A stretch of DNA of 64,000 nt from the NCBI GenBank assembly GCA_002304345.1, contig NEUU01000022.1, positions 1-64,000 on the forward strand, read 5' to 3'. Numbering within the stretch: the stretch's first letter is position 1; each line of letters opens with the position of its first letter. Positions 43,876-53,153 of the stretch are shown piece by piece. The notes below the pieces were generated by a model that was not told where the DNA came from, made no database searches, and was given only the letters and a program-made list of their open reading frames with translations. The translations under genes and the position numbers were made by a program. This DNA comes from Verrucomicrobia bacterium Tous-C9LFEB (GTDB lineage: Bacteria; Verrucomicrobiota; Verrucomicrobiia; Methylacidiphilales; UBA1321).

Positions 43876-46089
43876 ATGCCCAAACCGACTCATCTGAATC
43901 ATCCTCCCGCAAGCCCCGACGCGCGCGAAAGCGTCTCCGGCGTCGTCGAGCGCGTGACGTTTCACAACGAGGAAACCGGCTTCGCGGTGATCAAGATCCA
44001 AGCCAAAGGCCATCGCGATCTCGTCACGGTCGTGGGCTCCATTCCCGCGGTGAATCCCGGCGAATGGCTCGTAGCCGAGGGCAATTGGGTGCGTGACCGC
44101 GATCATGGCCTTCAACTCAAAGCGGACCTGCTGAAGTGCACACCGTCAACTTCCCTCGAGGGAATCGAGAAATATCTCGGCAGCGGTTCAATCAAGGGTA
44201 TCGGCCCGAAGTACGCCAAGAAGCTGATTGCCAAATTCGGCGATACCATTTTCGAGATCATCGAGAACAGTTCCATTCGCCTGCAGGAAGTCGAAGGCAT
44301 CGGCGCGAACCGCCGCAAGCTGATCAAGGCCGCGTGGGCTGAGCAAAAAATCGTGCGCGAGATCATGGTCTTTCTCCACACGCAAGGCGTCACGACCGGG
44401 CTCGCGCTGCGCATCTACAAACTTTACGGCGAAAAAGCGATCGACCTCGTCCGCTCGAATCCCTACCGCCTCGCGATGGACATTCCAAATGTCGGATTCC
44501 AAACCGCCGACGAAATCGCCCAGCGCGTCGGCATTCCGACCGACTCCCTCCTGCGCGCGGGTGCAGGTCTCGCCCACACGCTCTCGCAAGCGACCGGCAT
44601 GGGCCACTGCGCGCTCCCACGCGAAATGTTGGTCGACACGGCCACGCAGTTACTACGCATCGATCAGTCGCTGGTCGAGCAAGCCCTCACGCGCATGATC
44701 GAGCGGCAGGAACTCCAGCCCGATCAACTCAATGGCGAAGATCTCATCTTCCTGCCGCACCTGCGCAAGGCCGAGATCAACGTCACCGACCGCATCCTCC
44801 GACTCGCGTCCACACCGGCCAGCTACCCGCCAATCGATCTTGCGAAAGCCATCGAGTGGTGCCAAACCCGCACCGGGAAAATCCTCGCCCCCCAGCAACG
44901 CGAAGCGCTCTCCCAAGCCATCGCCAGCCGCGTCATGGTCATCACCGGAGGTCCCGGCGTCGGCAAAACCACGCTCGTCAATTCCCTGCTCCTCATCCTG
45001 CGCGCCAAGAGCGTGCGCTGCGTCCTGTGCGCGCCCACGGGCCGCGCCGCCAAGCGGTTAACCGAAACGACCGGCCTGACCGCGAGTACGATTCACCGCC
45101 TGCTTGAGTACTCTCCGAACGGCGGTTGCAAATTTCACCCCGGCAATCCGCTCGAGGGCGATCTCTTCATCGTCGATGAAATGTCGATGGTCGATCTGCC
45201 GCTGATGTCGCACCTGCTCAGCGCCCTCCCGGCCAACGCATCGCTTGTGCTCGTCGGCGACGTCGATCAGCTCCCGTCCGTTGGCCCCGGTCTGGTGCTG
45301 AGTGATCTCATTGCCTCGGGCAAAGTTCCCGTGGTCCGGCTCACTGAAATCTTTCGCCAAGCCGCCAACAGCCAGATTATTACCAGCGCCCACGCCATCA
45401 ATCGTGGCGAATTGCCCGATCTGGAAACGATCACGTCCGAGAGTGACTTCTTCTTCATTGAACGTGAAGAACCTGAAAAGATTATCAGCACAATCATTGA
45501 GATGGTGAAGAATCGTATCCCGGCCCGGCTTGGCTGCAATGCGGTGACCGACATCGCCGTTCTCTGCCCGATGAATCGCAATTCGCTCGGCACGCGCGAA
45601 CTCAACGTCCTCCTCCAGCAAGCGATCAATCCGTCACGTCCCGGTGAACTCCGGCTGGAGAAATTCGGCTGGCGATTCCAACTGCGCGATAAGGTCATGC
45701 AGACCCGCAACAATTACGACAAGGAAGTCTTCAATGGAGACATCGGCCAGGTGACGCACATCCACGCGGAGGATCAAATGCTCACCGTCACCTTCGACGG
45801 CAAGAAAGTGGACTACGAATTCGGCGAACTCGATGAACTCTCCCCCGCCTATGCGATGACAATCCACAAATCGCAAGGTTCGGAATTCCCCGCCGTGATC
45901 GTGCCCATCGCGATGCAGCAATTCCTCCTCCTCCAACGCAACCTGCTCTATACCGCCATCACGCGCGGCAAAAAAATGGTGGTCATCGTCGGCCAGAAAA
46001 AAGCGCTCGCGACCGCCATTCAAAATCAGCAAATCAAACGCCGCTTCACCGGTTTGCTCACCCGGCTTACTGAGGGCTCCGCCCGCTAA
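43876..46089 (+). CDS. recD2: RecD2-type 5'-3' DNA helicase
   Basis: 737-residue SF1B helicase of the RecBC-independent class. N-terminal OB-like region, then helix-hairpin-helix motifs (IKGIGPKYAKKLIAKFG, VEGIGANRRKLIKAAW), Walker A GGPGVGKTT near residue 357, Walker B VDEMSMVD, the DVDQLPSVGPG motif III and the C-terminal TIHKSQGSEFP. It acts in repair and replication stress. The ATG at 43876 is the first reasonable start; earlier codons overlap the divergent CAP gene. Confidence 0.93.
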   Translation: MPKPTHLNHPPASPDARESVSGVVERVTFHNEETGFAVIKIQAKGHRDLVTVVGSIPAVNPGEWLVAEGNWVRDRDHGLQLKADLLKCTPSTSLEGIEKYLGSGSIKGIGPKYAKKLIAKFGDTIFEIIENSSIRLQEVEGIGANRRKLIKAAWAEQKIVREIMVFLHTQGVTTGLALRIYKLYGEKAIDLVRSNPYRLAMDIPNVGFQTADEIAQRVGIPTDSLLRAGAGLAHTLSQATGMGHCALPREMLVDTATQLLRIDQSLVEQALTRMIERQELQPDQLNGEDLIFLPHLRKAEINVTDRILRLASTPASYPPIDLAKAIEWCQTRTGKILAPQQREALSQAIASRVMVITGGPGVGKTTLVNSLLLILRAKSVRCVLCAPTGRAAKRLTETTGLTASTIHRLLEYSPNGGCKFHPGNPLEGDLFIVDEMSMVDLPLMSHLLSALPANASLVLVGDVDQLPSVGPGLVLSDLIASGKVPVVRLTEIFRQAANSQIITSAHAINRGELPDLETITSESDFFFIEREEPEKIISTIIEMVKNRIPARLGCNAVTDIAVLCPMNRNSLGTRELNVLLQQAINPSRPGELRLEKFGWRFQLRDKVMQTRNNYDKEVFNGDIGQVTHIHAEDQMLTVTFDGKKVDYEFGELDELSPAYAMTIHKSQGSEFPAVIVPIAMQQFLLLQRNLLYTAITRGKKMVVIVGQKKALATAIQNQQIKRRFTGLLTRLTEGSAR

Positions 46090-46206
46090 CCCCCGCTCAA
46101 AAAGTTCATACCTCAACCGAGAATATGAATCCAGTTTCCCAAATCTTCAGCAATGGCAAAGAATCCCTCAGACAGGACTCTCACTTGTGGCGAAGCGTAG
46201 CTGGGT

Positions 46207-46270
46207 CCAGCGTCACGCTGGCCAAAGGGAATCATTCCCTTTGGTGGGGGTGTGGGGGCAATGCCCCCAC
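46207..46270. repeat. Chain of three hairpins downstream of mpl
   Basis: CCAGCGTCACGCTGG (46207-46221), CCAAAGGGA/TCCCTTTGG (46222-46244) and GTGGGGGCA/TGCCCCCAC (46252-46270) follow each other in the 180-bp gap between recD2 and mpl. The last touches the mpl stop. The first is shared with the smc 3' region. They may block convergent transcription. Confidence 0.65.
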
Positions 46271-47649
46271 TACTTCGCGAGAAGCTTTTGATGGATGCCG
46301 CCGAAACCACCGTTGCTGAAAACCGCAACCACGTCGCCCGATTTCAAGAGCGGTTTGAGCTTCGCCACGATCGCGTCCGCATCTTTTTCGTAGAAAGCCG
46401 GAATCCCGGTTTTCGCGATGTCCGCTACCACCTGCTCGGGGTTGAGCCGGTCTGCGGCGGGAATCTGCTCCAGCTTGGCCACCTGGGCCACGAAGACGCC
46501 ATCGGCCACCGCGAGCGCGGCGGGCAATTCATGTTGGAAGACCGCGCGGCGGGTCGTGTTGCTGCGCGGTTCGAAAAGCGCCCAGATGCGGCGCTTCGGA
46601 TAAGTCTGACGGATGCCTTGCAGCGTCTCCCGCAGCGCCGTGGGGTGATGCCCGAAATCGTCGATCACCGTCACGCCGTTGACCTCGCCCCGTACTTCCT
46701 GACGGCGTTTGATGCCCTTGAATTCCTTGAGCGCTGCCGCGATCTTCGGGAACGGGATTTGATAGAAATGCGCGGCGGCAATGGCCATCGCCGCATTGCG
46801 CACGTTGAAAACGCCATGCAGCGGTAGCTCGAACTCCGTATTGAAAACGCGAAATGTCTGGTGCGTCGGCGTCGCGTGAATGTCCGTAATGCGCACTCCC
46901 GCATCAGCGGACAGCCCCACTTCGAGAATCGGCGCGGGACTATTCGACACCACGTCGCGCGCGTTCGCATCGTCGGCATTGACGAGAATCATGCCATTGC
47001 GCGGCACGATCCGAACCAACTGCCGGAACGATTTCTTGATTTCGTCGAGGTTCGCGTAGATATCCGCATGATCGAACTCGACGTTATTGATGATCACCAA
47101 TTCCGGCAGGTAATGAATGAACTTGCTGCGCTTGTCGAAGAACGCGGTGTCGTATTCGTCCCCCTCGATGATCCAATGATTTCCACTTTGTTTCTTACAA
47201 CCCTGGCCGAGATTGTGCGGAATACCACCGATCATGTAGGACGGCTTCAATCCGGAGTGTTCAAAGATCCACGCCAGCAACGACGTCGTGGTTGTCTTGC
47301 CGTGAGTGCCCGTGACCACCAGATTGTGCGTCGACTGCAGGAAGTAGGTCTTCAACGTTTCCGGCAGCGAAAGATAGGCGCGCTTCGCGTCCATCGCGGC
47401 TTCGAGTTCCGGGTTGCCCCGCTTGACCGTATTGCCAACCACAAGAATACAATTGGCCGGAAGATTTTCGGGACGGTACCCCTCCTTGATCGCAATCCCG
47501 CGCTCGGCGAGAAACGTGGACATCGGCGGATAAACGTTCTCGTCGGAACCGCTCACCTCGTGGCCGAGTTCCTTCAGCATGGCCGCCACGGACCCCATGG
47601 CGGTACCGCAGATTCCGAGAAAGTGAAAGTGGAGTTTGGGAGTAGTCAT
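46270..47649 (-). CDS. mpl: UDP-MurNAc:L-Ala-D-Glu-meso-DAP ligase Mpl
   Basis: 459-residue Mur-ligase family enzyme that reattaches recycled tripeptide to UDP-MurNAc. N-terminal GICGTAMGSVAAMLKELGH, ATP loop GTHGKTTTTSLLAW near residue 110, EGDEYDTAFFDKRSKF (the DEYDTAFFDKRSKF run is typical of Mpl and separates it from MurC), and DDFGHHPTALRETL in the C-terminal domain. Its presence indicates peptidoglycan recycling. A lone gene. Confidence 0.94.
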   Translation of the reverse strand: MTTPKLHFHFLGICGTAMGSVAAMLKELGHEVSGSDENVYPPMSTFLAERGIAIKEGYRPENLPANCILVVGNTVKRGNPELEAAMDAKRAYLSLPETLKTYFLQSTHNLVVTGTHGKTTTTSLLAWIFEHSGLKPSYMIGGIPHNLGQGCKKQSGNHWIIEGDEYDTAFFDKRSKFIHYLPELVIINNVEFDHADIYANLDEIKKSFRQLVRIVPRNGMILVNADDANARDVVSNSPAPILEVGLSADAGVRITDIHATPTHQTFRVFNTEFELPLHGVFNVRNAAMAIAAAHFYQIPFPKIAAALKEFKGIKRRQEVRGEVNGVTVIDDFGHHPTALRETLQGIRQTYPKRRIWALFEPRSNTTRRAVFQHELPAALAVADGVFVAQVAKLEQIPAADRLNPEQVVADIAKTGIPAFYEKDADAIVAKLKPLLKSGDVVAVFSNGGFGGIHQKLLAK

Positions 47650-47721
47650 AAGACAATAGAGGATGGCATGCGTCGCTACTGATTCGTGGTGGCGCAGGAA
47701 GAGTGAATGGTCGCTCAGGAT

Positions 47722-48420
47722 TTAGTGAGAGGAGAAGGCCGAGTGAGCCGGCGACTTCCTGAGGTACGCATCGACCTCGCGAACATTGATGTCGGGAAGC
47801 GGGAAACTCTTTTCCCAGTGATTGACCATCTTGCAGAGACCGCTGGTGAGGAGATTGAAACGCCAGCGAATCGATTGAACCAGATACGGATTGAAACTGT
47901 AGAAACCGACAAACTTTTTATTTTCGAACTCGGCCGCCCTATTAATCTGCTTGCACATCAGAACCGCGCGGCAATGGGGGCTATCGAAAAGAACCATCCA
48001 GTATCGCGCAATTTTCGGATGGCAGGCGGTAACAAAATCGATTTCCTTGCAGCCTTTGGGCTTTGCCCCATCGCCCCAGACGCGGACCGTATCGATGGAT
48101 TTGGAAATCGCGCAGTACCGTTTTTTGTGAACCTCGAAATTATCCAGATTCTGGAAGGAAGCGATCAACTCCCCTTCCCCGGTCTCCATGGCGATGTCCT
48201 CAATGGTATGGCTCAACGCCAAGATAAGCGGTGCGGAGAGTAAATGATGCACGTCACTCTCGGGAATGGAAACCTCCTCCCCGAGCGTACTTTTCTTTTG
48301 CTTCGACGATCCACAGAGGCGCACCGCCAGCGGCAAACCCTTGAGCGGTTTGGCGTGTTCTTTGATATAGCGGCGAAACTTTTTAAGAGCTCGGCGTTCG
48401 CAAGGCGTAACGGCAATCAT
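47722..48420 (-). CDS. Possible stand-alone DICT-like sensory protein
   Basis: 232 residues, soluble. Middle part ALSHTIEDIAMETGEGELIASFQNLDNFE (two pieces) and YWMVLFDSPHCRAVLMCKQ resemble the DICT domain found in diguanylate cyclases and two-component proteins. No output domain is attached. The N-terminus is basic (CERRALKKFRRYIKEHAK). Assignment is tentative; otherwise a hypothetical protein. Divergent from the dGTPase gene. Confidence 0.5.
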   Translation of the reverse strand: MIAVTPCERRALKKFRRYIKEHAKPLKGLPLAVRLCGSSKQKKSTLGEEVSIPESDVHHLLSAPLILALSHTIEDIAMETGEGELIASFQNLDNFEVHKKRYCAISKSIDTVRVWGDGAKPKGCKEIDFVTACHPKIARYWMVLFDSPHCRAVLMCKQINRAAEFENKKFVGFYSFNPYLVQSIRWRFNLLTSGLCKMVNHWEKSFPLPDINVREVDAYLRKSPAHSAFSSH

Positions 48421-48549
48421 ACGTGATAAAATACGGGGGTTGGATTAAGTAACTCTAATTCATGCCGTTCGCAAATAGAATTTTGCTTCTGATCCCCACT
48501 ATTTATCAGTAGGGTGCCCATACCAACGTCCCTGTACCCTCCTCCTGCC

Positions 48550-49812
48550 ATGATAGAGAATCAGTTTTACAATGACTTTGATCAGGAATGCTACTGCGAT
48601 GCACAAAATGCCGCTCGCACGCGGGATCATCGCTCCGTCTTTTCTCAAGACCGCGACCGAATCCTTTTTACCAACTCTTTTCGCCGACTTCAGGCCAAAA
48701 CGCAGGTCTTTCAGGCCGGGGAATACGACTTTTATCGCACCCGGCTGACCCATTCCCTGGAGGTTTCCACCATCGCCAAATCGATCTGCGCCCAGCTCTT
48801 GGCGCATTCGCCGCTCTTGAGCGCCGACTTCCACATCGATCCGGATCTCGTCGAAGCCATCTGCCTCGCCCACGACATCGGTCATCCTCCCTTTGGCCAT
48901 GCCGGAGAACGCATTTTGAATGAGTTGATGACGCCGTATGGAGGCTTCGAAGGCAACGCGCAAAGCCTGCGCATTCTCACACGCACCATTTACAGCTCCA
49001 CCCGGGGCATGGGTCCCTCCCGCTCCCTACTGGACGGTATATTGAAATATAAAAGGCTCTATCGCGATCGCCATGGCGACCACAACCATTTCGTTTACGA
49101 CGATCAGGAGCCTTTCTTTGACTTTTGTTTTGGCGCAAACCGGCCCGATTCGGAGTTCGACATCGATTTCAAATCGCTCGAGTGCCAGATCATGGACACC
49201 GCCGACGACATCGCCTATTCGTGCTGCGACATTGTCGATGGCGTAAAAGCGCGCTTCATCACGCTGGAAAAAATCTTCCAATGGCAGGAAGGCGAAGGCG
49301 CCAAGCTGAACGAATTCCAAAAGCAAAAGCTGGAAAAACTCATCGACCGCATCAAGCGCGGGCATCTCGACGCCTCCATGAGCAAGGTGATCGGCGAACT
49401 CGTCGCCTCCTGCTCGCTGGAAGAGACCACCAACTTCATGACGCCGCGAAGTAATCGGTACCGCTTCAAGCTCGTGATGGCACCCGATCAGCTCAATGAA
49501 ATCAAGCTCTACAAAAAGCTGAGCAGCACCTTCGTCTTTGGTTCACCCGCGCTCCAGCAAATCGAATACAAAGGCGGCCGCTTGCTGCGTTCGCTGACGG
49601 AAGCGTTCAAGGAAAATTACATCACGACGATCAACAAAAAGACCAAGCTCGTCCCGCAAGGTCTACATGAACTGGTCGTGAGTACTCCCGACGCCACAGT
49701 TCGCGCACGCCTGATCTGCGATTATCTCTCGGGGATGACGGACGCGTATGCCGTGCGCACCTACAAGCGGCTCTTCGATCCTGATTACGGCTCCATCTCG
49801 GAGCTGATGTAA
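48550..49812 (+). CDS. dGTP triphosphohydrolase-like HD protein
   Basis: 420 residues. HD domain with TRLTHSLEVS (first His), CLAHDIGHPPFGHAGE (His-Asp pair) and IMDTADDIAYS (final Asp), the layout of dGTPase/Dgt. NSFRRLQAKTQVF upstream is also typical. It would cleave dGTP or other dNTPs to the nucleoside and triphosphate. The ATG at 48550 is used; a GTG at 48514 is possible. Convergent with queE (20-bp gap) with a CCGGGG-G-CCCCGG palindrome right after the stop. Confidence 0.88.
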   Translation: MIENQFYNDFDQECYCDAQNAARTRDHRSVFSQDRDRILFTNSFRRLQAKTQVFQAGEYDFYRTRLTHSLEVSTIAKSICAQLLAHSPLLSADFHIDPDLVEAICLAHDIGHPPFGHAGERILNELMTPYGGFEGNAQSLRILTRTIYSSTRGMGPSRSLLDGILKYKRLYRDRHGDHNHFVYDDQEPFFDFCFGANRPDSEFDIDFKSLECQIMDTADDIAYSCCDIVDGVKARFITLEKIFQWQEGEGAKLNEFQKQKLEKLIDRIKRGHLDASMSKVIGELVASCSLEETTNFMTPRSNRYRFKLVMAPDQLNEIKLYKKLSSTFVFGSPALQQIEYKGGRLLRSLTEAFKENYITTINKKTKLVPQGLHELVVSTPDATVRARLICDYLSGMTDAYAVRTYKRLFDPDYGSISELM

Positions 49813-49832
49813 CCGGGGGCCCCGGCTCTTGG

Positions 49833-50486
49833 TTAAACTCCGCGCTGCGTGGGCGACCAAATGAATTTATGCATCTGGAGTTGGAGCCGGACGGGGAGAT
49901 GATCACGCATGATCCACTCCGCGAGATGCACCAGTTCGATCTTGCCGAAGACCGGTGAGAACAGGATCGCATTGACCTTGTCCTTCCACTCGCCCTGCTC
50001 GATTTGTTGCTTGGCCCAGAGGTAATCCTCTTCCGAGCCAATCACAAATTTGATTTCGTCCCGCTCCTTTAACCATTCCAGATTGCCCGGAAGATTACGT
50101 TTGACCTCGCCGCTGCTCGGGCATTTCAAATCCATGATGCGGTGCACACGCGGATCGATAGGCCGGATATCGTGCGCGCCGCTGGTTTCCAAAAGCACGG
50201 TGTACCCCTCATTGCACAGCTCCGTCATGAAGGGCAACACGCTCTTCTGCAGAAGCGGTTCGCCGCCGGTCACCTCGACGAGTTGGCAGCCGAACTTCGC
50301 CACCTCGCGAAAAATCTCCTCGAACGTTTGTTTTTTTCCCTCGTAGAAAGCGTATTCCGTATCGCAATACGTGCAGCGCAAATCGCAGGCGGTGAGACGC
50401 ACAAAGACGCACGGTTTCCCGGCAAAAGTGCTCTCCCCCTGAATGCTGTAGAAAATCTCGTTGATCTTCAGAATCTGGTCCGACAT
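49833..50486 (-). CDS. queE: 7-carboxy-7-deazaguanine synthase QueE
   Basis: 217-residue radical SAM enzyme that turns carboxytetrahydropterin into CDG in preQ0/queuosine synthesis. N-terminal EIFYSIQGESTFAGKP is the substrate-recognition hallmark; the 4Fe-4S motif is CxxxCxxC in CDLRCTYCDT (Cys34, 38, 41), then VTGGEPLLQ and DLKCPSSGE. Pairs functionally with tgt at 9488-10627; other queuosine genes are not here. Confidence 0.92.
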   Translation of the reverse strand: MSDQILKINEIFYSIQGESTFAGKPCVFVRLTACDLRCTYCDTEYAFYEGKKQTFEEIFREVAKFGCQLVEVTGGEPLLQKSVLPFMTELCNEGYTVLLETSGAHDIRPIDPRVHRIMDLKCPSSGEVKRNLPGNLEWLKERDEIKFVIGSEEDYLWAKQQIEQGEWKDKVNAILFSPVFGKIELVHLAEWIMRDHLPVRLQLQMHKFIWSPTQRGV

Positions 50487-50570
50487 AACGACCGATCATA
50501 CGGCGTGGAGAGATCGGTGCAACAAAGGACTTCTCCCTTTCCGATTTGTAATGGGAGCGTGCTTGACACC

Positions 50571-51227
50571 CTAATCCCGCACGGCGAGGCAACGAATAAA
50601 GCGCCACGCATCGCGCGGCCAGAAGATCTTGCTCTTTTCGGCTCCGTAAACCGCCCGTAGCGGCACGGAGATAATCAACACCTTGCGCCGCAAGGCATGC
50701 AAATAGAGTTCCGTCTCGAATTCAAAATGTTGCCCGCGGGGTTGCCAATCTTTGAGCAAACGACGCCGGGCCAGTCGAAACCCGCACTGGCTATCGGGGG
50801 CATGTCCACCGCTGAGCTGATTGATGAGCCAGGTCATCACGCGATTGGTGAGCCGCCGAACGACCGGCATTTGCTCCACTTCCGCCCAGCGATTGCCAAT
50901 CACCAGATCCGCTTCGGTGCGGCGCGACCAAAATTTCTCCAGATCGGCCGGTCGATGCTGCCCGTCTCCGTCCATGAAGATCAGCCATTCGATTTCGTCC
51001 GGCACCTGGGCTAAAGCCCAACGCAAAATAGCCGTCTTGCCTTGGGGTTGCTCACGCCGCAGAACCTTCGCGCCATGCATGACGGCCTCCATCGCCGTGG
51101 GATCATGGCTGCCGTCATCCAACACCCAGACGGTAAAACCCTGGGCTCGGCAGCCGGAGATAATCGCCCCAATGTGGGCGGACTCGTTGCGGGCCGGAAT
51201 CAACACCAGCGCGCGCGATTGGTCCAT
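50571..51227 (-). CDS. GT2 family glycosyltransferase
   Basis: 218 residues from the ATG at 51227. GT-A domain: LVLIPARNESAHIGAIISG, WVLDDGSHDPT, IFMDGDGQHRPADL with the DxD, and SQCGFRLARRRLL, close to polyprenyl-phosphate glycosyltransferases and DPM1-like enzymes. No membrane segment. A TTG at 51245 would overlap the cNMP-binding gene's stop by 4 bp (TTGA) and might be the true coupled start. Confidence 0.82.
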   Translation of the reverse strand: MDQSRALVLIPARNESAHIGAIISGCRAQGFTVWVLDDGSHDPTAMEAVMHGAKVLRREQPQGKTAILRWALAQVPDEIEWLIFMDGDGQHRPADLEKFWSRRTEADLVIGNRWAEVEQMPVVRRLTNRVMTWLINQLSGGHAPDSQCGFRLARRRLLKDWQPRGQHFEFETELYLHALRRKVLIISVPLRAVYGAEKSKIFWPRDAWRFIRCLAVRD

Positions 51228-51241
51228 GTCGCTGTCGGAGT

Positions 51242-51751
51242 TCAAACCGCCCAGAGGGAGTAGACGCGGTGCAGGACCTTGCGCACATCCACCGCCTGTT
51301 TGGAATCGGCGGCACGTTCGCCGGGGTTTTTAGCCAGCAACTGCAGAACCCGGGAACAACGCAAGGCCAGCGCCGAGGAAAAGTGCAAGGCCAACCGGGC
51401 GGCCAACGGGTCCTGCTTTTCGAGGAGGCGGAGAAAGTCGGTTCGTTTGATTTCCAACGCCTTCACATCGCTCAAGGCCGTTGCCGTGGCACTACGGGGT
51501 TGGCCGGAAAGCATGGCCATCTCGCCAAAGAAATCGCCCTTCTTCATCATCGCCAGATTGGTCACCGTGCGAATCTTCATCCGTTTACTGATCTGCACAC
51601 CACCGGATAAAAGCAGAAAGCAGGAGTCTGCCCGAGTCCCTTCCTTGAGGATGACGGTACCCGCCGCATACTGGTGCCTCGTGGATTGCGGCAGCATGCG
51701 GAGAATTTCCCCCACAGTCACCTTCGGCAGGAATCGTCGGGTTTGGGCCAT
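51242..51751 (-). CDS. Cyclic-nucleotide-binding domain protein
   Basis: 169 residues. One Crp/cNMP fold: ILRMLPQSTRHQYAAGTVILKEG, CFLLLSGGVQISK, then the phosphate-binding cassette KGDFFGEMAMLSGQPRSATATA (FGEMAxLxxxPRSAT), followed by an alpha helix. No DNA-binding HTH follows, so it is not a Crp regulator. It may relay a cyclic nucleotide signal by protein contact. Its stop touches the GT2 gene. Confidence 0.87.
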   Translation of the reverse strand: MAQTRRFLPKVTVGEILRMLPQSTRHQYAAGTVILKEGTRADSCFLLLSGGVQISKRMKIRTVTNLAMMKKGDFFGEMAMLSGQPRSATATALSDVKALEIKRTDFLRLLEKQDPLAARLALHFSSALALRCSRVLQLLAKNPGERAADSKQAVDVRKVLHRVYSLWAV

Positions 51752-51804
51752 ACCGGAGATTAGAAGTTATCGGACCCGAGGGCAAGAGCGTGTTGCCGCT
51801 CGAG

Positions 51805-52290
51805 TTAATTTTCGATGCATTCGGAATTTTCCATCGGCGGGATCTCGGACTGGATATAGCCCTCCGCCTCGGCCACCAACTCGGGGTCCAACATGCGGGC
51901 TTCCTCGAGTGCATAACGTCCCGCAAAATCATTACCCATCTGGAATTCGCAGTAGGCGATTTGCAGGTGAGTCATCGCCTTATGGCGCATGGAAACCGGG
52001 CCATCCAGCAGCAGTTCCACCGCCTCGAGACAGCGGCCCAGCTCGATCAGGCATGTCGCTCCCGAGACATAAGCGAGTTCGCACTCCGGGTAACGCGCCT
52101 TGAGCATCCGCGACGCAATCAGCGCTTCCAGCCACTCCCGCTTGGTCACAAGGGCCGCCAATCTCAGCACCATGTAGCGCTCGCTGCGGCAGGTCAGAAA
52201 ATCGACATCCTTGAGTTCCTCCAGGCATTCATCAGCCATGCCGAGAAACAAGTAACCGGAGGCGGATTCCAACTGTAATTGCGGATTCAT
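51805..52290 (-). CDS. TPR-like helical repeat protein
   Basis: 161 residues made of helix pairs: ASGYLFLGMADECLEELKDV, LAALVTKREWLEALIASRMLK, AYVSGATCLIELGRCLEAVELL and LQIAYCEFQMGNDFAGRYALEEARMLDP have the spacing of tetratricopeptide repeats (about 3-4). No signal peptide. Probably a scaffold. It follows a receiver gene by 19 bp on the same strand, so it may take part in the same signalling system. Confidence 0.72.
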   Translation of the reverse strand: MNPQLQLESASGYLFLGMADECLEELKDVDFLTCRSERYMVLRLAALVTKREWLEALIASRMLKARYPECELAYVSGATCLIELGRCLEAVELLLDGPVSMRHKAMTHLQIAYCEFQMGNDFAGRYALEEARMLDPELVAEAEGYIQSEIPPMENSECIEN

Positions 52291-52309
52291 AATGTGTGTG
52301 TTTTGGGTG

Positions 52310-52696
52310 TTAAGCTACGTGGTGGTGGCCCATGGCCACTTCAATTGCTTCAAGAAATTCTTTTTCTTCAAAGGGTTTCTCCAGGACTTGATCCGCCCCG
52401 GCATGCCGCATCAGATCCAGGTACAACTTACCTCCCGAACGCATGCTCGGATCGCCGCCGCTAACGCCCAGGATGGGCAGATTCGGAAAGCGATCACGCA
52501 AACAACCGACCAGTTCGATGCCGTCCATGTCGGGCATCACCACGTCCACGACGGCCAGATCAAAAGTTTCATTCCGGATGGCAGCGAGACCTTCCAGACC
52601 AGTCGAACGTTCCACTACCTGGTGACCACGGATGGTCAGGACATGAACGAGATACGCGCAGATAAACACATCATCATCAACCAGGAGAATTTTCAT
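52310..52696 (-). CDS. Stand-alone receiver (CheY-like) protein
   Basis: 128 residues: VDDD near the start, Asp51 in AVVDVVMPDMDG, Ser in GVSGGD, Lys107 in LEKPF. No output domain. GAGG upstream of the ATG. Closely resembles the receiver at 61554-61943 in length and in the MPxMDGIE segment and the RYPDMPIL/RFPNLPIL element, suggesting duplication. Confidence 0.85.
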   Translation of the reverse strand: MKILLVDDDVFICAYLVHVLTIRGHQVVERSTGLEGLAAIRNETFDLAVVDVVMPDMDGIELVGCLRDRFPNLPILGVSGGDPSMRSGGKLYLDLMRHAGADQVLEKPFEEKEFLEAIEVAMGHHHVA

Positions 52697-52715
52697 AGAA
52701 CCTCGACTTTAATTT

Positions 52716-53153
52716 TTAGATAATTTCCAAGACCGTCTGGATCAGCACATCCAGTGCGATTGGCTTGAGCAGGAACTTCCTCACGTTCGGATGACTCGGG
52801 CCACTGAACTGCGCAGAGTGGGAGCGGGTGCCGCTCATGACCACCACCGGCAAGTCGGGATAGAGTTCCTCCAGGTGTGTGGCGAGAGCAAAGCCGTCCA
52901 TTTGCGGCATAAGCACATCCGTGAGCACCAGATCCGCCGGGCTCTCCTGCAAACATTGCAGAGCCACCATTCCATCTGCGGCGCCTCGAACGTCATATCC
53001 ACCCAACTCGAAGATGCGGACCATGTGTTCCCGCAATTCCTGGTCATCTTCCACAATCACCACCCGTTTGGTGACCTTTTTGACCTTATTCACTGACGTA
53101 TTCTGATTCTTTTTCGCTTTCATCGCTTCCTTCTTATTCCCCGATTGCTCCAT
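52716..53153 (-). CDS. Stand-alone receiver protein with basic N-terminal tail
   Basis: 145 residues. A lysine-rich, probably disordered head (1-30) precedes a complete receiver: VEDD at 34-37, Asp79 in LVLTDVLMPQMDG, Ser in MSGT, Lys130 in LLKPI. No output domain. The head could bind DNA or the membrane (inference). The ATG at 53153 is used; a GTG at 53177 is an alternative. It heads the minus-strand trio with the receiver and the TPR-like gene. Confidence 0.85.
   Translation of the reverse strand: MEQSGNKKEAMKAKKNQNTSVNKVKKVTKRVVIVEDDQELREHMVRIFELGGYDVRGAADGMVALQCLQESPADLVLTDVLMPQMDGFALATHLEELYPDLPVVVMSGTRSHSAQFSGPSHPNVRKFLLKPIALDVLIQTVLEII

Noticed and set aside
49813..49825. CCGGGG-G-CCCCGG palindrome as a terminator between the dGTPase-like gene and queE
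   Set aside because: The loop is a single base and no T-run follows on either strand, so it cannot be called a terminator; it may be chance in GC-rich DNA.
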